DNA from: Arion vulgaris
Taxonomy: Eukaryota > Mollusca > Gastropoda > Stylommatophora > Arionidae
DNA: 64,000 nt
Assembly (NCBI GenBank): GCA_020796225.1
Contig: CM036775.1
Coordinates: 6,810,893 to 6,874,892 of the forward strand
Reading direction: 5' to 3'
This document shows positions 10,171 to 21,416 of the stretch, in pieces. Under the pieces are notes generated by a model. It made no database searches. It was not told the DNA's origin and was given only the letters and a program-made list of their open reading frames with translations. A program made the position numbers and the translations under genes. Each line of letters opens with the position of its first letter. The first letter of the stretch is position 1.

Positions 10171-10655
10171 TTTACTGAGTTCCAAAAATATATATACTCA
10201 AAAAGAAAGAGAAATAAAAAGAATAATGGGTATCAAGAATTTTGTCAAAAAAAATTTAATATTATATCAACCCTAATGGGCTAGTTATTTTTATTGTATT
10301 CCTATCACCATATTTAGCTGAAAGAGGATTTATCATGGTCACTAGATTATTTACAAAGAAACGAAAGATTGTCAAAGAGAAATGCGAAGTTTTAAAAATT
10401 ATTTTGATGACAAAATGTCACCAAACATCGAAAAATTAGTTTCATCACATCTAGTTCAGCCCCAAATAAATACATTATAACATAAATTATGTCAATGATA
10501 TGGAGCAATACAATCATATTGGTATTATTATCTAATAAAATAACTGAAAAATATGTCCTTTTTTTCAATTTATAGTATGTAAATATAGTTTACCAAGAGG
10601 AGGGGGGGGCAGGAATTATTCACTGAAAAGGGGCGCTCTATTCAAAAAGGTTGGA
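10171..10655. other. AT-rich spacer
   Basis: A and T rich with homopolymers. Nothing recognised. Confidence 0.35.
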
Positions 10656-11450
10656 ATTGGAAACTTTGCAGACCTTGATGAGATGCTTGTTGATTCCATA
10701 TTCTTCTAGGCAATCAATCATCAGGTGCAGTGCCGCCTGGCGAGGCGATCTGCATCTGCACAAAAAAGCCCTTTTATGTTTGCTATTATCTCAGATGTTG
10801 AGGCTCTTCCGGCTATGAAGTCAAGTTTATCAAAATTGTACTCTCATTTTCCCTGTTCGTCTCTCCTCGATTTCACCGGTTGTTACAATGTGTTCTAAAC
10901 CCCACCTTCTCATCACATGCCCGAAAAAAGATGACTGCCTCATTTTATATTGATGATAACCCTTTTCGGTCCTGATCTCATTCAACACCTCGACAAGTCA
11001 TTTATCAGTCCATGCGACTCTCATTCTTCTGTAAAACTACATCTCTGAGACCCCCAGAGATTTTTCTATCTTTTTTGTTCATTATCCATACGCGCATCCG
11101 TATGTCAATTGCTATGGGAGCACTGAAAAACTCTCTATTCTGATCTCAACTGACAAGGACTTGTTGTAGATAATGTTTCATTTCTTGAAACGTTGTTTCG
11201 CTTATCCTATTCTGTTTTATTTCTGATCGGCATCTGCCATCTGATGTTACCAGGACTCCTGGGGGTATTTAAATGTATGTACTTGTCTTAGATCAGTCCC
11301 ATTTACTGTGATGGGATTTGGGCAGAGTCTGCTTTTTTATATGATCAAACTTATGTCTTATTAATAACTTTAGACAATATCAGAGGGTCAGAGAAAGCAT
11401 GACTAGAGATCTCTGAAGAAGAAGAAGTATTAATTACTAACCTCTGTACG
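10656..11450 (-). mobile_element. RTE/BovB-like LINE (family K), C-terminal part
   Basis: Inverted copy of the region that reads better at 49486-50366. Shared blocks include TTTGCTATTATCTCAGATGT, GATTTCACCGGTTGT and TTATATTGATGATAA. The minus strand carries broken pieces of SEIK, IRMRV and the GKIEG end. It is the longest K copy without an inserted Q element, so it shows the empty site for that insertion. Confidence 0.75.
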
Positions 11451-11484
11451 GATTCAACCATTGTCTGGGTACCTACCCAGCCTC

Positions 11485-11615
11485 CACCTTCCATGTATTA
11501 CCTCATGAATTACTTCAGAATGTACGCATGCGTATAGTTCTGTGACTCTAGTCAGAGTAGGATGCTAGTCACCATCAGTATATCCATGCTACTTGTTGCC
11601 ATACTAGAGATACCT
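11485..11615 (-). mobile_element. Family G LINE, RNase H fragment
   Basis: TTCAGAATGTACGCATGCGT and the following TAGTTCTGTGACTCTAGTCA match the minus-strand RNase H region of the G copy at 52150-52260 (encoding LWLESQNYTHACILSDSLSM there). Short and decayed. Confidence 0.65.
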
Positions 11616-11639
11616 CTATTGTGAAGATGAGATATATGC

Positions 11640-12625
11640 GTGATCTTCTGTCACTTTGCTCTCGTCATACAATCGCCCAAACCAAGGCATATATGCGGGT
11701 TACTGCTGATTAAAGACACCCAGTGCACAAGAACACTAATGATGTTGAGAATCAAGCGTGACATGGATGGCCCAGACTGAGAGAACAATTGGCCAGGTGA
11801 CTAGGTTGTGACCGTACCAAAAGGGGAAGAATGGATCCCAACAGACGGTAGCATGACCAACTATCTTAACGTTATCATTACTCTTGGAAGAGAATGTAGA
11901 GATTGGGTAACATGAAGGCTGATCTCAGTTAAGCAGCTGATAGAAGATAATGCAAGGGATGATGATGTTGTTGTTTACACCGATGACTCTGTTCAACGTG
12001 CTGAGAAGTCAGGATGGTTTTTGGCTAATCGCATGGTAGGGTTGTTGTTGCAGAGCGAAGTGGGGCATACAGGACAACTACTTACTAGTACGAGGATGGA
12101 GGTTGAGGCTGTTACTGCTGCCCTCCATTGGATCTCTGGGACTTCATTTACTGGGGCCGTTGTTATTTCTGACTCTCATTCGATGCTTCACAAGATCCAG
12201 AAGGGCAGGTTTCGGTATGAGGGATGTCGTCTATAGAAGTTTCTAACCTCTAGGGCTTACGGATATACTGTCCTGCGCATATGGGTGTTTACTGTAATGA
12301 AAGAGCGGACAGGCTAGCACCAAGAGCAACGATTGTCGGGGAGTTGAATATATATAAATTGGATGTTCTTTGATCTCTTCAGTGACTGTCTGTTGAATGA
12401 AGACACTAAAATAGATGTTGAGTCGATCTAACGATTTAGGCAGTTTGTGGAGTTACTCGGTGTACAAGTAGAACTGGTTATCTGAAGGGCAGAGTTAGGA
12501 GTGTGTTTAATCAGCGAGCTACAGGAACCATCAGCATGCATACTTTACGATATCTGTTGGCGGAGACTGAGCACCTATGGATCTGCTCGGATTGCAATGA
12601 CGTCAGTTTAGTACACAATTACCAA
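11640..12625 (+). mobile_element. Family G LINE: RNase H and 3' end
   Basis: Encodes YTDDSVQRAEKSGWFLANRM (first catalytic Asp), MEVEAVTAALHWI (catalytic Glu) and VVISDSHSMLHKIQ (catalytic Asp), then ERTG/ADRL. The downstream zinc-knuckle region and the TAACCAA-like tail end near 12625. The order is that of LINE RNase H domains. Frameshifts near 12236 and 12290 break it. About 11740-11910 also occurs inverted at 13550-13700. Confidence 0.8.
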
Positions 12626-12629
12626 TACT

Positions 12630-13015
12630 AAATGAACCACTGTCGTCGTCTTTGATATTTCTGACGTATGAGCTTGCAGAGAAGTCGAAGGCGAACTTTT
12701 GTTGGTAAACTAAACATCCATCCGTGTAGATCCTGTCACCTTCACTACAATTTACATTAATGGTAGCCTGCGTCTGCATTCATCGCCACATAATTCATCT
12801 CTCTGCAACATTTGTTGAATTTGATGACTGTTGACAAGGTGTTGCCGAGTATTGATGCTCCTCTAGTGGATGATCTATTTTAGCATTTATTATGAGATAC
12901 GCCCATGCTCTAGCTATTTTGATTCTATACTCCATGGTCGAAACCTTATTGACGTGAGTGAAGGGAGGTAATAAGACTATATATTGTCGCCAATAATGGT
13001 AAGAATTATGACTCT
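12630..13015 (-). mobile_element. Family G LINE, RT C-terminus and start of RNase H
   Basis: The minus strand encodes YRIKIARAWAYLIINAKIDH, matching HRLTIARARGYLKISAKKDH of the G copy at 52519-52812. RIYTDGCLVYQQKFAFDFSA, the RNase H start, follows. It lies tail-to-tail with the plus-strand G copy before it. Confidence 0.75.
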
Positions 13016-13960
13016 TCATGTATAATTTTGTAGTTTGTTTGTTAGCTGTTGTCTGCCGAGGACATATATAACTCTGGATTTATTGTTCCTTGTTTTATGA
13101 ACACTTGTATATCATATACGTGGCTCCTGGCAAAATAAGGCCAACTAACACAGACTGGAAAACCATAATTTCTTTTAATTATGGGGCAGGGGATGGATAG
13201 GCTGGTTTACATTTTTGACAGAACACAGTAAGATTTTCTGTCATTGTACACAACTCTACGAGTCTATGTTTATTTATTGCAGAAAACTGTTAATAATATT
13301 GATATTCCTTAACTTTTAACTGAATTTGTAACATAATATAACTTTGATTTAACATGCTGTGTTGTTTTAAAATTAATTTTCTTTATCTAACAATACTGGA
13401 ATGTGAGGTAACAAACGATTGTAGTCTTATTCTTACAAATTTACCTGCTCCCGCCAGCCTTATGTTATCGGAGTCGACGATCATATCCAAGCTCTCACAC
13501 AAAACTCATCTCTGAAATTGCCCAAATCTCGCATTCTTTACCAAGAGTAATGATAACTTGAAGGTAGGCCATGCTAACATCTTTGGGATATATTTTCCAC
13601 TTTGGTAGGGATGCAACTGTGGTCACTTAGCTAATTGTTCTCTCAGCCTGAGCCATCCACGACATGTCACGCTTGATTCTCGTAACATTATTCAATAAAT
13701 TGTCAGCCTAGGATTATTGATAACCTTCTTCTCTCTACAATTTTTTAATTTCAGATTGATCAGTTCTAAACATAAATGTCAGCTCAGTATTATCAATGTT
13801 GTCTGAATAATGTAACAAGGTGTATGAGTCCCTGGTATACGGTTCCTGGAAAGTGTAGAAGAAGAAAGCAAAAGGTGAGAAAAAAGAAAAACGATAAAAG
13901 AATCAGTACAAGAACATTCCGTGAAATAGATACTGAAAGGTCACCTGGGGTCAAAGTCAT
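13016..13960. other. Non-coding region with two dispersed repeats
   Basis: About 13025-13125 (TAGTTTGTTTGTTAGCTGTT, CTGGATTTATTGTT) matches the sequence flanking LINE K at 49455-49485 and 50357-50430, so it is the empty version of that site. About 13550-13700 is an inverted copy of 11740-11910. The rest is AT-rich with no supported gene. Confidence 0.5.
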
Positions 13961-13964
13961 GCTC

Positions 13965-14524
13965 CCACTAAACTGTCTCTCCACACTAAACTGTCTCTCC
14001 ACACTGAACTGTCTCTCACACTGACTATCTCCCACACTGCACTATCTCTCCACACTGAACTGTCCTCCACACTGAATTTCTCTCCACACTGAACTATCTC
14101 TCACACTGAACTGCTCCACTGAACTGTCTCTCCACACTGAACTGTCTCTCCACACTGAACTGTCTCTCCACACTGAACTGTCTCCACACTGAACGCTTCC
14201 ACTGAACTGTCTCTCCACACTGAACTGTCTCTCCACACTGAACTGTCTCTCCACACTGAACTGTCTCTCCACACTGAACTGTCTCTCCACACTGAACTGT
14301 CTCTCCACACTGAACTGTCTCTCCACACTGAACTGTCTCTCCACACTGAACTGTCTCTCCACATCTGTCTCCACACTGAACTATCTCTCCACACTAACTA
14401 TCTCCACATGAACTGTCTCTCCACACTGAACTATCTCTCCACACTAAATTGTCTCTCCACACTGAACTGTCTCTCCACACTGAACTGTCTCTCCACACTG
14501 AACTATCTCTCCACACTAAACTGT
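13965..14524. repeat. 18-bp minisatellite (AACTGTCTCTCCACACTG)
   Basis: About thirty copies of an 18-bp unit with deletions. Because 18 is a multiple of three, all frames stay open and give artificial peptides (CLSTLN on plus, VERQFS on minus). These are not genes. The array continues at 15128-15215 beyond a LINE G fragment. Confidence 0.95.
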
Positions 14525-15127
14525 CTGGGCCATGGGCCTTCTCTGCAAGCTCATGTGGCAGAATGGTCAAGGAAGCCAGTGGTGCATTCAGTATGACAAC
14601 AAGCAACATGACAATGGAGGTACTGGCGGTGACCAATGCATTACTCTGGCTAGAGTCACAAAACTACACTCATGGGTGCATTCTGAGTGACTCATTGAGT
14701 ATGATCCGAAAGGGGGAGGCCGGTTCGGTGCGCAAGCAATGGACTGAATCACTGCAGGCATCAACAATTTGCAGAATTACACTTGTCTTTGTTCCGCAGC
14801 ATAGGTGTCGTTGGCAATGAGAGAGCAGACAGACTGGCTGGCTCTGCCGCTATATCAGACACAGGCACAGCTGACATCGGGAACGCCCTCTAGAGCGTGG
14901 CCGCAGAGAAGACCTTCATCTAAACCAATCCACGTCAACTACTAGATTGCGAGAACTGGGTTTGGAGATTGGTGTGGCAAGAAAAGAACGGTACAACAGG
15001 TATATGAGTAGGCTCATCAATCAAAATAGAACTGGTACGGTCAGTCGCTGGACGATGTTGAGATATTGCAGGAGATCGGAGCACCTATGGACATGTCCGG
15101 AGTGCAATGAAGATATTCCAAACTGAA
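14525..15127 (+). mobile_element. Family G LINE RNase H and 3' end inside the minisatellite
   Basis: Encodes MTMEVLAVTNALLWLESQNY (catalytic Glu), ILSDSLSMIRK (catalytic Asp), LRELGLEIGVARKERYNRY and SEHLWTCPECNEDI (zinc knuckle). It ends in ACTGAAACTGAAACT. It matches 51715-52310 (minus) very closely. ACTAAACTGTCT is on both sides, but the host repeat itself contains that string, so the TSD cannot be proven. Frameshifts are at about 14815 and 14880. Confidence 0.85.
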
Positions 15128-15215
15128 ACTGAAACTAAACTGTCTCTCCACACTAAACTGTCTCTCCACACTGAACTGTCTCTCCACACTAAACTATCTG
15201 TCTACACTAAACTTC
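15128..15215. repeat. 18-bp minisatellite, continuation
   Basis: Four or five further AACTGTCTCTCCACACTG-type units, the part of the array beyond the LINE G fragment. Confidence 0.9.
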
Positions 15216-16095
15216 ATCTTATTCTTCTGATCAACTTTTGCTATGCGACTACTCCGGTATGTGTCATAAACAGGGCGGTTCGCTGGGGTCCTTTACAGGT
15301 TCCCAATAGTTTGTCTTGTAGTGTTGTTTCTGTTGGCCAGATCTCCAATCTCTCGCTACTCAGACTAGGGCAGTCTCGCAGGATGTGCTCTGTGGACTGC
15401 TTTGGTGCTCCACAGGTGCAGGCTGCCGAGTCCCTGAGACCCATTCTGTGAAGGTGTGCTCTGAGACTGCAGTGTCCTGTTCTAAGTCTGAAGACTGGTC
15501 TGTGCTTTTTTGTTTAGTGTATTTATACTGTCGTGCTCTGGGTTGTATCCTCCATTTGTTTTTCTCCAGATAATTTTCCTGGATTGTTTCAGGAGAGTAT
15601 TTGCTTCTGTAAAACTTTGTGTCGGGTAGTGTTGTGTTAGGCTCCTCCCAGCCTTTGCGAGTTTGTCAGCCTTTTCGTTTCCTGGTATGCCACAGTGAGC
15701 TGGTATCCACTGTAAGACCAGTTCGGATTTTTTTGACAAGCTAACATTTGCCGTATGTCCTGAATGAGCTTGTCTTGTCTGGGACATGAGCCTGGAGAAC
15801 GGATCTTGAATCACTAAAGGCTGCAATATGTTTTGCTGACACTTGCTGCTCGTTGCGAATCTGTATGGCTGCAAGAAGGGCTGTTGCCTCTGCTCTAAAG
15901 TTGGTGCATGTTTCTCCTGCTGCAAGAGTGTGTTTCTGTGTTTCCTTGAGGGTGAGTGATGTAGATTCCGCTGCCTCCCTTTCTGGTAGCATCTGTAGCT
16001 GAGCTATCTGTGAACACATGTGTCCATGTGCTGGTGGGATATTGCTCCCCTAACATTTGGAGGAAATGGCTCTTGCTCTGTCTCTGTTTGTATTT
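15216..16095 (-). mobile_element. I-like LINE H, RNase H and zinc-knuckle end
   Basis: The minus strand encodes HVFTDSSATDATRKGGSGIY (first RNase H Asp), FRAEATALLAAI (Glu), AAFSDSRSVLQ (Asp) and LQWIPAHCGIPGNEKADKLA. It ends with CTCGAPKQSTEHILRDCP, a cysteine/histidine knuckle. This is the distal part of the element whose RT and endonuclease lie at 18405-21970. A Penelope-like element separates the halves. Frameshifts occur between RNase H segments. Confidence 0.85.
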
Positions 16096-16625
16096 TTTGA
16101 AATAGGGGAAGACTGTAGTAAAACTTGGTAAATAGTGAAACACGCAAACAAGTACTATAGTTTACAAAATACATAAACAGTGACGATAAACAGCAACGTT
16201 TCGACCAACAAGGCCTTTATCAAGCAAACGAACAAACAGGAGTGACAAATTAAATGAAACACAAATGGACGACCAAATACCAACGTATCTAAGGAAAATC
16301 TGGAATAAAAACGAATAACGAAATAAATGTAACACAAAAACACACATAAAAACTAGAAATAGAAAAGAAACAATGAAACATCTAGTAAATATATAACTTG
16401 AATACATGCAACATATACCATATAGATTATAAAGCATGGGAAGAGAAAGTACTAAGAAGCATAAGAATGTAATACATGCAACATATACCCATAGAGATTA
16501 CAAAGCATGGGAAGAGAAGTACTAAGAAGCATAAGAATGTAATACGTTGGCCGCGGTGGTCGCAAGGTACCATACAAAGAAATCAACTGATTCTCCAGAG
16601 CAAATCGACTACGATCATCAGAGGA

Positions 16626-17640
16626 ACATTTTTCGTCTATTGAGTTGTTGCCTGGCAGACTTACCTCTCTTCCTCCTTGATGTGTGCTCATTGTACACCT
16701 CCATACCTCATTCCGACGGACTTCAAGCTCTCCAGTTCTTTCTCGACAGGAGAACTAACCCACTTGTCTCCACCTCGGCTCTCCTTCGTCTTGCAGAACT
16801 AGTTCTAACTCTCAACTCCTTTCAGTTCAATGACCAGTTCTTTGAGCAGATCAGTTGGGTCGCCATGGGTACTAAAATGGGACCCAGTTATGCTTGTCTA
16901 TTCATGGGTCATCTTGAGCACCTAGTAGGGAAATTTCCCTATGATGGCCTCTTCTGTCTGTGTATCATAGATACATTGATGATTGTATTGGCATTACCGA
17001 TATGCCTGAAGCCGATTTGTCACGCTTCATTAATTTCATTAATGTCTTCAATCTGGCTATTCGGTTTACATCTCACATCTCTACCTTTGTGTCAACTTTC
17101 TTGACATCACTATCATTATCAGCCTATCCACCATCACTACATCAGTATACTACAAGCCTACTGATGCCATAGTTTTTTCTTTATACCTCTTCCATTCCCA
17201 GGCTTGTCGTGATTCTTTACCATTCTCTCAACTCTGCGCCTTCGTCGCCTCTGGCGAGGACGACGATTTCCTCGATAGAGCTCACGAGATGCTGGATTTC
17301 TTTCGTAAGCGCTTATACCCGGATAAGGTGCTTGCTTCTGCTATGCTGCGCGTTCAGCAAATTTCTCGCCAGGGGGCCTTCTAACCAGCATAGAACTTCC
17401 AATTCTGACAGGGTGAAACTTGTCTTAACTTTCCACCCTCATAGTTCCCTTGTGAAGAAAGTCTTATTCCGTCATCTCTCCATTCTTCAGTCTGATCCTG
17501 ATACACGTTCAATCTTCCAACACTATCCTTTGGTGGCGTACAGACGGGACAGAAGCCTTAAGGATATGTTAGTTCACAGTCGCCTCAAGCCAAACATCCA
17601 GAGTCATTTTGGCACCATCCAGGCGATGTCGGCGCTGTAA
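16626..17640 (+). pseudogene. Penelope reverse transcriptase, 5'-truncated and frameshifted
   Basis: LLDVCSLYTSIPHSDGLQAL is RT motif A, VAMGTKMGPSYACLFMGHLE is motif B and RYIDDCIGITDMPEADLSRF is motif C. DRVKLVLTFHPHSSLVKKVL, then SDPDTRSIF and YPLVAYRRDRSLKDMLVHSR, form the Penelope-specific linker. Motifs lie in at least three frames. The usual N-terminal portion of the ORF is missing, because the inverted left arm joins directly just before motif A. Confidence 0.88.
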
Positions 17641-17990
17641 CACTTGTGCTTATGTAATACAGACCCGCACGGTGTCTTTTTCCAAAAGCCACGTTCGTTG
17701 TTGAAGACAGTTTCACGTGCGAGTCCCGTAATATTATCTATGCCATTATCTGCAAGCGGTGCAACAAGGCCTATATTGAAACCGGCAGGGGAACCAGTGA
17801 CCGATTCGCCCAACACTTGCGCGATATACGCCAATGCTCTGTGACCCCTGTAGCTACCCATTTCAATGATACTGGCCATTCAGGAGCTTGCGATGTCCAG
17901 GTCACAGCCATCCGATCATGTCCTCTGATGATCGTAGTCGATTGCTCTGGAGAATCGGTTGATTTCTTTGTATGGTACCTTGCGACCACG
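17640..17990 (+). pseudogene. GIY-YIG endonuclease domain of the Penelope-like element
   Basis: Across frames it reads RNTCAYVIQ, NIIYAIICKRCNKAYIETGR, then DRFAQHLRDIRQ, TPVATHFNDTGH and GACDVQVTAI. This follows the C...C spacer and the Y-(I/V)-ETGR-DRF-HL pattern of Penelope GIY-YIG domains, the nuclease that nicks the target. Frameshifts leave it inactive. Confidence 0.8.
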
Positions 17991-18310
17991 CGGGCTCAAC
18001 GTATTACATTCTTATGCTTCTTAGTACTTCTCTTCCATGCTTTGTAATTCTATGGGTATATGTTGGATGTATTACATTCTTATGCTTCTTAGTACTTTCT
18101 CTTCCCATGCTTTATAATCTATATGGGTATATGCTGCATGTATTCAAGCTATATATTTACTAGATGTTTCATTGTTTCTTTTCTATTTCTAGTTTTTATG
18201 TGTGTTTTTGTGTTACATTTATTTCGTTATTCGTTTTTATTCCAGATTTTCCTAGATACGTTGGTATTTGGTCGTCCATTTGTGTTTCATTTTAATTTGT
18301 CACTCCTGTT

Positions 18311-18370
18311 TGTTCGTTTGCTTGATAAAGGCCTTTTGGGCGAAACGTTGCTGTTTATCGTCACTGTTTA
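18311..18370 (+). ncRNA. Hammerhead-like ribozyme motif in the Penelope arm
   Basis: TTGATAA is followed by a GGCC/GG(C/T)C-type hairpin, CGAAACG, and then CGTC at spacing compatible with hammerhead stem II, GAAA and stem III (ACG...CGT) followed by C. The usual CTGATGA is TTGATAA, that is C3 to U and G8 to A, which would keep the known 3-8 base pair. Stem I looks weak. Copies: 10070 (plus), 16190-16245 (minus), 29940-29985 (minus). Penelope elements are known to carry hammerheads; activity here is inferred. Confidence 0.45.
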
Positions 18371-18649
18371 TGTATTTTGTAAAACTATAGTACTTTTGTT
18401 TGTATATTTTTTGAGATTATTCCTGAGACTTCTGGGTTTATTTGGGCCATGTTTTGGTAGCATGTCCATCGCTCTGGTATTATGGGTTCCACATTTCTGG
18501 GTGTTCTAGAATATCTGTATGTTGCATTGAAATTTCTCTGGCCAGATGGTTGGGACTTTTCCTTGCAAGTCTGTTTTTGTTTTCTCTTGGAATTTTGTGT
18601 GTAGAGGGTGTTTTTTTAGCCGTTTTAGTTTTTCAAACTGGGTGAGTGT

Positions 18650-20250
18650 TTTAAATTTTCTGGAGTTCTAGAGGCTCTATATCTGGTTTTTCCATTTCTA
18701 TGATGGGACTGCTTTCATTGCTTCCAGAGTTATTCTTAGGCCCATGTTTTGTACCTTGTCTAGTTTCTGTGTGTTTGTTTTGGCTGATGTTGTCCAAGAG
18801 CTGGAGCCATATTCCATGATAGGTCGGACTGCTCCCGTGTAGACCTGCTTTAATATTTTTGAATGTATGCCCCATGACGTGCTAGCTAGTTTCTTCATCA
18901 CAGCAAGTCTTTGGATGGCTTTTCTTTGAATTTTGTCTATGTTTGGCTTCCAGGTAAGTCTGCTGTCAAGGGTGATTCCAAGGAAGGTGGGTGTATCTGT
19001 TTGGAGTATTGTTTCGTTTTCGAAATTGATGAATACTTTTCCGTGTGGGATTTCTGTGTGGGGAGTTCGTGTGGGAGTTCCTTGTGTGGGGCGTTCCTTG
19101 TGGGGAGTTCCTTGTGTGGGGAGTTCCTTGTGTGGGGAGTTCCTTGTGTGGGGAGTTCCTTGTGTGGGAGTTCCTTGTGTGGGGAGTTCCTTGTGTGGGG
19201 AGTTCCTGTGTGGGAGTTCCTTGTGTGGGAGTTCCTTGTGTGGGAGTTCCTTGTGTGGGGGGGTTCTCGTGTGGGGAGTTCCTTGTGTGGGGAGTTCCTT
19301 GTGTGGGGAGAGGAAAAACAGTTGCTGTGTTTTTGTGTGGTTAATTTGAGGCCCCAGCTTTTATCCAGTTCTCCACTTTTCCATGTTTTTTGTAGAGAGA
19401 GATTTTTTTTAGTGTGTTCTGCAGTTGTCAGATTGCGAGGCGTCTGCATGTAGGCTGTTTGAGACCTTCTGGGGCAGCATTTGCAATGTCATTTATGTAT
19501 ATTAGGAATAGCGTTAGTGCTATCACACTGCCCTGTGGAACTTTTCCTTCATTTTTGCATCTTGCTGAGGTGGTTGTTTATTTTTACTCTGGCTGTACGT
19601 TGGGATAGGAGGTTTCTGATCCAGGAGAACATGTTGTGGGAGACTCCTGTTTGTAGGACTTTCAGCATTAGGCAATCGTGCCATACCGTATCAAATGCCC
19701 GGGAAAAGGTCAAAGAATATGGCTGTTACTTTCTTCTTTCGTGGAAAGGCTTTTCAATGTCTTTGGTGATGTAAGCCAGTTGGTCCTCTGTGCTTCTGTT
19801 TTGTCTGTATCCTTTTCTGGGCGGTGCTGAGCAATGAATTGGTTTCTAGGTACCATGTCAGTCTCCTGTTTACTTAGCCTCTCATCAATTTCCCTGCACA
19901 GCTGAGAAGGTTGGTGGGTCTATAGCGCTTTGGGTCATTTTTGTCTTTGCCTGGTTTCAAGATGAGGTAGATGTGTGTCTCCTTCCAGGTTGATGGAACT
20001 TGACCTGTTTTCCAGCTCTGGTTGAAAATTCTGAGGAGAAACCTTTGTCAAGAGGGACCAATCTGTTTAAAGAATTCATTGGTAATTCCATCCGCTCCAG
20101 GTGCCTTTTCTCCTTTAGCTTTTTTATTTGGTCTTCTAGCTCCTGCAGGGTAAACATAGCTGTCATGCTGTCTGTTGGGATTCTAGAGTCAAGACTATTC
20201 AATAGTTGCTTTGACTAGTTTTAAACTTACTTTTTCTTGCCTGTTGAATT
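18650..20250 (-). pseudogene. LINE H reverse transcriptase
   Basis: Across frames: FTLQELEDQIKKLKEK, ADGITNEF-like, KRYRPTNLLSCAGKLM, LSPLLFLIYINDIAN-like, then the thumb/C-terminal TSWGIHSKILKQVYTGAVRP and IMEYGSSSWTTSAK. The order is that of RT motifs 0 to 7 followed by thumb. A 16-bp minisatellite interrupts it at 19055-19312. Confidence 0.8.
19055..19312. repeat. 16-bp minisatellite grown inside the LINE H reverse transcriptase
   Basis: About sixteen copies of GTGTGGGGAGTTCCTT with single-base variants. Flanking sequence on both sides is LINE H coding (YSSISKTKQYSKQ-like on the minus strand upstream). The unit resembles the local coding sequence at its edge (GTGTGGGATTTCTGTGTGGG), so it probably arose there. 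Confidence 0.92.
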
Positions 20251-20267
20251 TGGACTTGACTTTCCGA

Positions 20268-20420
20268 TTGATAGGTTCTAGCTAATAGGTCTGCTGCTGC
20301 TCTTCCGGTGACAAATCCTGTGTCTGTGTGTAGTACAGTTTTGTGATAGGTTCTAGCTAATAGGTCTGCATGCTCAGCCGGTGACAAATCCTGTGTCTGT
20401 GTGTAGCACAGTTTTGGTCC
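20268..20420. repeat. 74-bp tandem duplication in LINE H
   Basis: TGATAGGTTCTAGCTAATAG through GTGTGTAGTACAGTTTTG occurs twice in direct succession (from about 20270 and 20344), with small indels. Confidence 0.85.
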
Positions 20421-20689
20421 TTTCTGTCCTGTCACCATTTAGGGTTTTTGTAGGTTCCATAGTTTTTGTGTCTTTCTTAGATTTAAGGAGGCAGTCTTTT
20501 CATGCCAACTGTCTCTCTTGCTTTTCTTCTTTTCTTTGGTAAATATTGCCTTTGTCTTGTTGTGTAGGGTAACATTTTCATCTGAGGGGTCTGCTTCCAT
20601 GTTTTCTCTTTGGAAGCTGAGTTCAGCATGAAGATCTTCCCGTTTAGGGACCAATAGGGTCGGTAGTCTTTCCTTCTTCCTCTCGGTAT

Positions 20690-21416
20690 ACTTATTTTTG
20701 CTCCATCTAGAACCCAGTTGTTGAATGTTTGGAGTTTGGGTTTAGGCTATTTTCTTTACTTTCATGTTCTTAATGGCTTATTCTAGGTGTGAGAAGATAT
20801 TCTGATTTGCTTTCTTATAGTTCCAGCTGGGGTGAGTGTTCCCTTTGGGGTGTTCCTCTGTCCTTTCATAGAGATTATTATGGGTTTATGGTCACTGCCC
20901 AATAGTTGATTGCACACACTTTTTGTGCATTTTTCAACATCTTCAGTCGCTATTGCTAGGTCTGGGTTGCTGGTTGTTCTTCAAGGTCGGGAGTAGTATG
21001 AGTGTGGGTCAACAGGTTTGTTTAGCAGAACAAGACTGCTTTTTGATGATGAAGTCTTCACTTCCTCTCCTTTTCATTTAGGTCAGAGTACCTCTTAGCT
21101 TGGAGAATGGCTGTTGAAATCTCCAACTAATTATCCAGTTTCGTGTTTGGTTGTATGTTGTTTAGGTGGATAAATTTGTTTGGTGGTGAATATATGTTGC
21201 AAATTGTGATTTCCTTGTCATTGGTTTTAGACAGATGGTTATCGCCTCTGTGTCGGTTGATTTCAAGATTTCATAGCCTCTAATGGAGAATCTGTGCGTG
21301 ATGGTAAGATGTGTTTCTTGGATGCAGCACACATCGATGTCATGCTCCTTCAGGAAGTTTTGCAGCTCTATTTTTTTGTTTCTGACGCCTTCCACGTTCC
21401 ACTGCATTATTTTCAA
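20690..21416 (-). pseudogene. LINE H AP-like endonuclease
   Basis: The start is clear: MKIMQWNVEGVRNKKIELQN, then CCIQETHLTITHRFSIRGYE, with the catalytic Asn and Glu of the AP-endonuclease fold (QWN, QETHL). The later part is broken. This domain nicks the target DNA to prime reverse transcription. Confidence 0.85.

Larger units (their letters stand above)
16096..18404 (+). mobile_element. Penelope-like element with long inverted arms
   Basis: The core carries Penelope RT motifs and a GIY-YIG-type endonuclease. It is bounded by inverted arms of about 480 bp (16147-16625 and 17922-18403). The left arm is an inverted copy of the 3' end, including the last codons of the ORF. Imperfectly repeated TTGTATTTTTTGA-type target sequence sits on both sides (about 16086-16103 and 18397-18414), consistent with a TSD of 16-20 bp in LINE H. 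Confidence 0.85.

Noticed and set aside
13965..14636. Repetitive peptides VERQFS / CLSTLN as a repeat protein
   Set aside because: They are products of an 18-bp minisatellite that is open in several frames on both strands; no start, splice or conserved context.
18911..19453. Cysteine/glycine-rich 180-residue ORF
   Set aside because: Generated by the 16-bp minisatellite antisense to the LINE H RT.
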